From the NCBI RefSeq assembly GCF_947648125.1, contig NZ_CANSMR010000005.1, forward strand, positions 1 to 64,000: a DNA stretch of 64,000 nucleotides, written 5' to 3'. Positions 59,179 to 64,000 of the stretch are shown here, one piece after another; the first letter of the stretch is position 1, and each line of letters begins with the position of its first letter. A program made the position numbers and the translations under genes. The DNA is from an uncultured Bradyrhizobium sp. (GTDB lineage Bacteria > Pseudomonadota > Alphaproteobacteria > Rhizobiales > Xanthobacteraceae). The notes under the pieces are model-generated. The model worked only from the letters and a program-made list of their open reading frames with translations, searched no databases and was not told the origin of the DNA.

Positions 59179-60378
59179 ATGCTCGATCGACGAGACTTGA
59201 TGAAGCGCGCCGGGTTGGCCGCTTTGGTGACGGGGCTGGGATCAAGGGGCGCATTGGCCCTCGACACCGTGACGCTGCCCTTCGGCAATGGCGAACGGCC
59301 GCTGGTGCGCTACCCGCAGAAGCGCCCGATGATCGGCCTGACCGCCCGGCCGCCGCAGCTGGAAACGCCGTTTGCGGTCTTCAACGACGGGCCGCTCACA
59401 CCCAACAACGCGTTCTTCGTCCGCTATCACCTCGCTGGCATCCCCTACGATCTCGATCCGGACAAGTTCACGCTGGAGATCAAGGGCAAGGTCGACAAAC
59501 CGCTGAAGCTATCGCTGAAGGATATCCGGAAGCTGAAGGCGACCGAGCTCGTCGCCGTCAACCAGTGTTCCGGCAACAGCCGCGGCTTCTTCAATCCGCG
59601 CGTCGCCGGCGGCCAACTCGGCAACGGCGCGATGGGCTGTGCACGCTGGCACGGCGTACCTCTGAAGACCGTGCTCGACATGGCCGGTGTGCAGGCCGGC
59701 GCCAAGCAGGTCACCTTCAATGGCATGGATGGCCCCGTGATGGAGACGACGCCTGACTTCGTGAAGGCGCTCGACATCGACCATGCGCGCGACGGCGAGG
59801 TGATGCTGGCCTGGGGCATGAACGGCGAGGACCTGCCGTTCCTCAACGGCTTCCCGCTCCGCCTCGTGGTGCCCGGCTATTACGGCACCTATTGGGTGAA
59901 GCACCTCAACGAGATCACCGTGATCGACAACGTCTTCGACGGCTTCTGGATGAAATCCGCCTACCGGATTCCGGATACGCCGAACAACGCGGTCGAGCCC
60001 GGCACCGCGCCGAAGGCGACGATCCCGATCAATCGATTCACGGTGCGCTCGTTCATCACCAGCGTTGCCGACGGCGCCAAGCTGAAGGCCGGCCGCACCA
60101 CGCTGCGCGGCATCGCCTTCGACGGCGGCAAGGGCATCAAGGAGGTCGTGGTCTCGACTGACGGCGGCAAGAGCTGGACACCGGCCAAGCTCGGCAAGGA
60201 TCTCGGCAAGTATGCCTTCCGGGAATGGAAGCTGAAGGTCGCGCTCCCGGCCGGCCCCTCGGACCTGAAGGTGCGCGCCACCAACAATGCCGGCGACACC
60301 CAGCCGATGGATCCGTTGTGGAATCCCGCCGGCTATCTGCGCAACGTCGTCGAAACCGTGCGCGTCACCGCGGCGTGA
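59179..60378 (+). CDS. sorA: Sulfite dehydrogenase catalytic subunit, SorA-like
   Basis: A 399-residue exported molybdenum enzyme of the sulfite oxidase family. N-terminus [19 protein letters not shown] is an RR-type (Tat) signal. The Moco cysteine is Cys130 in [13 protein letters not shown], followed by the [16 protein letters not shown] and [12 protein letters not shown] segments, then a dimerisation domain ([17 protein letters not shown]). SorA oxidises sulfite to sulfate in the periplasm and passes electrons to the cytochrome SorB, encoded 11 bases downstream. The ATG at 59179 is preferred as the start of the Tat signal. Confidence 0.9.
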   Translation: MLDRRDLMKRAGLAALVTGLGSRGALALDTVTLPFGNGERPLVRYPQKRPMIGLTARPPQLETPFAVFNDGPLTPNNAFFVRYHLAGIPYDLDPDKFTLEIKGKVDKPLKLSLKDIRKLKATELVAVNQCSGNSRGFFNPRVAGGQLGNGAMGCARWHGVPLKTVLDMAGVQAGAKQVTFNGMDGPVMETTPDFVKALDIDHARDGEVMLAWGMNGEDLPFLNGFPLRLVVPGYYGTYWVKHLNEITVIDNVFDGFWMKSAYRIPDTPNNAVEPGTAPKATIPINRFTVRSFITSVADGAKLKAGRTTLRGIAFDGGKGIKEVVVSTDGGKSWTPAKLGKDLGKYAFREWKLKVALPAGPSDLKVRATNNAGDTQPMDPLWNPAGYLRNVVETVRVTAA

Positions 60379-60389
60379 GGAGAAGCATC

Positions 60390-60701
60390 ATGACCAGCAA
60401 GCTGCTTCCCTGCCTCGCCGCGATCGCCATGCTGTCGATCGGGGCTACGATGGCCGCACCCGTCAACTACACGCTTCCAGAGGAGACCGCGGCCTTCAAA
60501 CCGGGTCCCAACCTCGACGTGGTGCAGAACAACTGCACCGCCTGCCACTCGGCCGACTACATCAAGACCCAGCCGCAGGGCGAGAAGTTCAAGAAGGACT
60601 TCTGGCAGGCCGAGGTGACCAAGATGATCAAGGTCTACGGCGCGCCGATCGACCAGGCCGACGTCGGCAAGATCGTCGAGTATCTCTCCGCGACCTATTG
60701 A
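60390..60701 (+). CDS. sorB: Sulfite dehydrogenase cytochrome c subunit, SorB-like
   Basis: A 103-residue exported monoheme cytochrome: signal peptide ([18 protein letters not shown]), heme motif CTACH at 49-53, an axial Met likely in VTKMIKVYG, and a C-terminal [12 protein letters not shown]. It accepts electrons from SorA and gives them to cytochrome c. Its start follows GAGGAGAAGCATC 11 bases after sorA, so they form one operon. Confidence 0.9.
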   Translation: MTSKLLPCLAAIAMLSIGATMAAPVNYTLPEETAAFKPGPNLDVVQNNCTACHSADYIKTQPQGEKFKKDFWQAEVTKMIKVYGAPIDQADVGKIVEYLSATY

Positions 60702-60985
60702 AGCGCGATTGGTTCATCCCCGCGCGCCGGCCGAAGGCCCGCGCGCGGGGCCACCGATCCAATTCGGTTCAGGGGAACCGATCTCTTTTTTGCAGCGCAT
60801 CAATTGACCACGAAACAGGCAATCCGGCGCCTAAACCCTGCAAAGCGGGTTGTTTCCGGGCAAAAACACACCGTGGTTTGATCTACCCAGCTTTTTTCAA
60901 ACTGCTATCCTGTGAGGTACGGACAAGCCGGTTTGTGCGGGGACCGACTGGTCTGTTTTCGATTGATTCCGCGGAGACGACTGGA
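60702..60985 (+). other. Leader region of the cold-shock gene
   Basis: A 284-base gap with no gene. It probably holds the sorAB transcript end and the promoter and untranslated leader of the cold-shock gene. Cold-shock mRNAs often have long leaders; a TTGATCTACCC and a T-rich stretch near 60877-60900 may belong to the promoter, but no -10 is convincing. Confidence 0.4.
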
Positions 60986-61186
60986 ATGCCCAAAGGTACA
61001 GTGAAGTGGTTCAACCCGACCAAGGGTTATGGATTCATCCAGCCCGCTACAGGCGGCAAGGACATTTTCGTTCATATTTCAGCAGTTCAGAAGGCCGGTC
61101 TTCAGAGCCTCAACGAAGGCCAGTCTGTTGAATACGAAGAGATTGCCAATCGCGGCAAGACATCAGCCGAGAACCTCAAGGTCTAG
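60986..61186 (+). CDS. cspA: Cold-shock domain protein
   Basis: A 66-residue CspA-type protein. [20 protein letters not shown] carries the RNP1 motif (KGYGFIQ) and [14 protein letters not shown] carries RNP2 (IFVHIS), ending AENLKV. Such proteins bind single-stranded RNA and DNA and melt structure in mRNA at low temperature or in stationary phase. Alphaproteobacteria have several paralogues; which this one is cannot be said. GCGGAGACGACTGG precedes the ATG. Confidence 0.95.
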   Translation: MPKGTVKWFNPTKGYGFIQPATGGKDIFVHISAVQKAGLQSLNEGQSVEYEEIANRGKTSAENLKV

Positions 61187-61502
61187 CGCATCGCGCGAGA
61201 TCCAGCGGCGCACTCTCGGACACGATCCGGGAGTGAGGGCCGATCCAACATCACACGACGTGACGTTCGGCGGAGCGGGCACGGCGCCCGCGCGCCACGG
61301 CGTTGAATTTTTTCGGCCGCCATCGATCGCGTGCCGCTATTGGCCATTTGACCGTCACATCCGGTACCGCCCAATTGCTGTGGCCCGCTGCGCGTGAGCC
61401 TCACCGACAATCGCGGGATGTGTCTTTCTCCGTCATGCCCTGGGCTTTGACGAAAAATGCTGCGCCGTGAACGGAACGCGTGCGGCAGGAACGTTCAACC
61501 GT
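61187..61502. other. Gene-free gap after the cold-shock gene
   Basis: No supported gene. A weak hairpin CACTCTCGG/CCGGGAGTG near 61212-61236 may end the cold-shock transcript. The remaining sequence is high in GC and lacks ribosome sites followed by long frames. Confidence 0.4.
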
Positions 61503-62153
61503 TCAGTCTTCCGTCACCCACTTGGCGACGGTCATGACGTCAGGCGGTTGCAGATAGCCGCGGGGCCAGAGATCGACGGCCCATTCCACCTTGGTTGCGC
61601 GCTCGAGCAGAACCGCGGTGTTATGCGGCGTTTGCCCCAACGAAAATCCGCGGTAGTGGGGATCTCCGACGTCGTGGAACTTGAACAGATTCCACGACTG
61701 CATCACCAGCATCAGGCTGGTCGTGTTGCGCGTGGTGTCCCAGCAATCGTAATTGTGCTTGTCGTCGTTGGCGCGGAAGTCCGCTTTCGCCACGCGCTTG
61801 TCGGTGCCGAGGATCGGCCCCATCCGGCGGTCGAACCAGATCACGGCCTTCTGCACGGCCGCGCGTTCGGCGGCTGCGTTGGCGCGGCCCGTGGCCATGA
61901 TCCTAGCCAGGGCCGCCCTGTCGGCCGCGCCGAAGTCGAGCATCTCGCGGCGCCGGCAGACGAAGCCGTAACACACCGTCATCGTCGAGGCCGACGGCGG
62001 ATAGATCGAGACCGACGTATAGAGCTGCATGATGCCGGAGCTGAGCTCGGCCGCGCGGGACGGCGCCATCGCGGACAGCGACAAGATGGCTGCGCATAAC
62101 GCGCCGGCAAGCTCGGTTCGCTTCGCACGTATCGGCTGATTGGCATCGTCCAT
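61503..62153 (-). CDS. Exported hypothetical protein
   Basis: A 216-residue product. It starts MDDANQPIRAKRTELAGALC with a signal-like hydrophobic stretch (LAGALCAAILSLSAM) ending SRAAELS. The mature region has CYGFVCRRREML (paired cysteines), IWFDRRMGPILGTD, DCWDTTRNTTSLMLVM and LERATKVEWAVDLWPRGYL. No family is known to me, but the sequence looks well conserved in style. The ATG at 62153 fits the signal. It is downstream of putR on the same strand with a 91-base gap. Confidence 0.65.
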   Translation of the reverse strand: MDDANQPIRAKRTELAGALCAAILSLSAMAPSRAAELSSGIMQLYTSVSIYPPSASTMTVCYGFVCRRREMLDFGAADRAALARIMATGRANAAAERAAVQKAVIWFDRRMGPILGTDKRVAKADFRANDDKHNYDCWDTTRNTTSLMLVMQSWNLFKFHDVGDPHYRGFSLGQTPHNTAVLLERATKVEWAVDLWPRGYLQPPDVMTVAKWVTED

Positions 62154-62244
62154 GTCGCGGCCCCCAATTGGGGGGAGAATTATCGCGGGCGCGTCACGAT
62201 GCCAAGACATCCTGCGCATGGCTGTGGATCAGATCCGGAGCATA

Positions 62245-62709
62245 TCAGCCGACCGGCAGCGGGGCGTCGCGCTTGACTTCCTCCATCACCGCGTAGGTTC
62301 GCGTCTCGCGCACACCCGGCAGCGCCAGCAGGGTCTCGCCGAGAAACCTGCGATAGGCGGTCATGTTGGCGACGCGCGCCTTGACCAGATAGTCGAAGCC
62401 GCCGGCCACCATGTGACACTCCAGCACTTCCGGCGCGGTCTGAACCGCCTTGGCGAAGCGCTCGAACACATCGGGCGTGGTCTTGTCGAGCAGCACCTCG
62501 ACGAACACCAACAGACCGAGCCCGAGCCGGTGCGGATTGAGCCGCGCCCCATAGCCCTCGACGAAGCCGTCGCGCTGCAGCCGCTTCAGCCGTTCGCCGA
62601 CCGAGGTCGGCGACAGACCGATCCTCTCGGCCAGTTCCACATTGGCAATCCGGCCATCCCCTTGCAGGATCGAGAGGATTTTGCGGTCTATCTTGTCTAT
62701 CTCTGTCAT
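62245..62709 (-). CDS. putR: Lrp/AsnC-family regulator, PutR-like
   Basis: A 154-residue Lrp-type regulator: helix-turn-helix DRKILSILQGDGRIANVELAE and IGLSPTSVGERLKRLQRDG, then an RAM ligand domain with ECHMVAGGFDYLVKARVANM. It faces putA across a 125-base AT-rich gap, and in alphaproteobacteria the proline-responsive PutR activates putA in this arrangement. The ATG at 62709 is used; a GTG two codons upstream is possible. The AT-rich gap (AATAATTGAATTGATCC, TTTTCTAAGGC) probably holds its binding sites. Confidence 0.85.
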   Translation of the reverse strand: MTEIDKIDRKILSILQGDGRIANVELAERIGLSPTSVGERLKRLQRDGFVEGYGARLNPHRLGLGLLVFVEVLLDKTTPDVFERFAKAVQTAPEVLECHMVAGGFDYLVKARVANMTAYRRFLGETLLALPGVRETRTYAVMEEVKRDAPLPVG

Positions 62710-62834
62710 ATTCACGGCAATAATTGAATTGATCCTTATTTTCTAAGGCAAATCTGCTAATTTGTCTATCGAACTACGGTGCGACCGCGCGTAGGTGTTC
62801 CCGTGCAGCCTCAAGGAACCGCCAAGGAACCATC

Positions 62835-64000
62835 ATGCCAGACCCGTCCCCGCTCCCGCCGTCATTCAGCGCGTCCTACGTCCCCGATGACACCGCGATC
62901 GCCGGCCGCCTGCGCCAGGATGCCAGGCTCGGCGCAGACCAGGAGGCCAGGGTCGACCGCACTGCGCGGCGCCTGATCGAGGCGATCAGAGCCAACGACG
63001 ATCCACTCGGCGGGGTCGAGGACATGCTGCGCGAGTTCGCGCTGTCGACCAAGGAGGGCCTGGCGCTGATGGTGCTGGCGGAGGCGCTGCTCCGGGTGCC
63101 CGACGCGCGCACCGCCGACCAGTTCATCGAGGACAAGCTCGCCCAGGGCGACTTCGTCAACCACGAGACCAGATCGAGCGCGTTCATGGTCAATGCCTCG
63201 GCCTGGGCGCTCGGCATGTCGGCCCGCGTGATCCAACCCGGCGAGACGCCGCAGGGCACGATCGGGCGGCTGACCAAGCGGCTCGGCGCGCCGGCGGTGC
63301 GCGCCGCGACGCGGCAGGCGATGCGGCTGATGGGCAGCCATTTCGTGCTCGGCGAGACCATCGAGGCGGCGCTGTCGCGGGCGCAAGCACACACGGCGCG
63401 CGGCTCGCGCTATTCCTTCGACATGCTTGGCGAGGGCGCCCGCACCGCCGACGATGCCCGCCGCTATTTCGAATCCTACGCCCGCGCGATCGACGCAATC
63501 GGCAAGGCGGCCGGCGATCAGGCCCTGCCCGACCGGCCCGGCATCTCGGTCAAGCTCTCCGCGCTGCATCCGCGCTTCGAGGCGGTCAGTCACGCCCGGG
63601 TGATGACCGAGCTGGTGCCGCAACTGATCGATCTTGCGCGCCGCGCCAAGGCGTTCGACCTCAACTTCACCGTCGATGCCGAGGAAGCCGACCGGCTGGA
63701 GTTGTCGCTCGACGTCATCGCCGCCGCGTTCGCCGATCCGTCGTTCGCCGGCTGGAGCGGCTTTGGGCTTGCGATCCAGGCCTATCAGAAGCGAGCGGCT
63801 GAGGTGATCGACTATATCGATGCGCTGACGCGCGCGCTCGACCGCAGGATGATGGTGCGCCTGGTCAAGGGCGCCTATTGGGACACCGAGATCAAGCGTG
63901 CGCAGGAGCGCGGGCTCGACGGCTATCCGGTGTTCACCCGCAAGGCGATGACCGATCTGAACTATGTCGCCTGCGCGCGAAAGCTGCTGGCGCTGCGGCC
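62835..64000 (+). CDS. putA: Proline utilization protein PutA, N-terminal part
   Basis: The first 388 codons are present; the gene runs beyond the right edge. Sequence shows a helical N-terminal region (ADQEARVDRTARRLIEAIRA) and the proline dehydrogenase barrel with PGISVKLSALHPRFE, FDLNFTVDAEEADRLELSLD, GFGLAIQAYQKRA and MVRLVKGAYWDTEIKRAQ. There is no N-terminal ribbon-helix-helix, so this is the short PutA type without DNA-binding activity, as in Bradyrhizobium. PutA oxidises proline to glutamate in two steps using FAD and NAD+. Divergent from the Lrp-type regulator. Confidence 0.93.
   Translation, partial: MPDPSPLPPSFSASYVPDDTAIAGRLRQDARLGADQEARVDRTARRLIEAIRANDDPLGGVEDMLREFALSTKEGLALMVLAEALLRVPDARTADQFIEDKLAQGDFVNHETRSSAFMVNASAWALGMSARVIQPGETPQGTIGRLTKRLGAPAVRAATRQAMRLMGSHFVLGETIEAALSRAQAHTARGSRYSFDMLGEGARTADDARRYFESYARAIDAIGKAAGDQALPDRPGISVKLSALHPRFEAVSHARVMTELVPQLIDLARRAKAFDLNFTVDAEEADRLELSLDVIAAAFADPSFAGWSGFGLAIQAYQKRAAEVIDYIDALTRALDRRMMVRLVKGAYWDTEIKRAQERGLDGYPVFTRKAMTDLNYVACARKLLALR

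Noticed and set aside
1-64000. CRISPR arrays, rRNA, transposases or phage genes
   Set aside because: No regularly spaced direct repeats, rRNA stretches, DDE transposase motifs or phage structural genes were found in any part of the window.

Overview
The window looks like chromosome of an alphaproteobacterium close to Bradyrhizobium. The support is high-GC coding sequence, a ChpT phosphotransferase beside the start of a CheA-type kinase, an EipA (DUF1134) envelope protein, a metallo-beta-lactamase nearly matching my memory of Bradyrhizobium BJP-1, a short PutA under an Lrp-type regulator, and many intergenic palindromic repeats typical of that genus. No rRNA, CRISPR array, prophage or intact transposase was seen. 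The one tRNA is tRNA-Val(CAC).

Layout. 1-4.7 kb: cheA start, chpT, cysQ, a YHS protein, eipA and a membrane-anchored coiled-coil protein. 4.77-7.2 kb: tRNA-Val followed by a small lower-GC island (merR, merT, merP, a GDCCVxC-type protein and a frameshifted membrane gene), bounded by a second copy of the tRNA 3' end; it has no merA and no integrase. 7.3-23.7 kb: mixed housekeeping and hypothetical genes (amidase, thiamine-diphosphate enzyme, L,D-transpeptidase, a MerR-ATPase fusion, LysR, signal peptidase II, an orphan ABC binding protein, a methyltransferase) with several small secreted or membrane proteins. 23.9-26.5 kb: M48 peptidase and YjgN pair.

27-49.5 kb is a catabolic region built from short regulator-plus-enzyme modules. 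These are two tandem CYP153-like P450s; a MarR regulator divergent from an alpha/beta hydrolase; a PEP mutase/isocitrate lyase-fold enzyme with a split ThDP decarboxylase; a LysR regulator divergent from an acyl-CoA dehydrogenase, CoA-transferase and hydratase, followed by hisC; an HxlR regulator divergent from a VOC protein, a cysteine hydrolase and a Tat-exported epoxide hydrolase; a tautomerase; the beta-lactamase; a benzoylformate decarboxylase; a TetR regulator divergent from an HpaB-family hydroxylase; and an SDR. Several divergent gaps hold clear palindromic operators.

49.5-64 kb: hemolysin-III-like protein, ycjX-ycjF, two class III nucleotide cyclases (one with TPR-like repeats; one CyaC-like with a six-helix, multi-histidine membrane anchor and a 2Fe-2S domain), a GT39-type glycosyltransferase, sorAB-like sulfite dehydrogenase, a cold-shock protein, and the putR-putA pair, putA running off the right end. 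All product names come from reading the sequences; no database search was possible.
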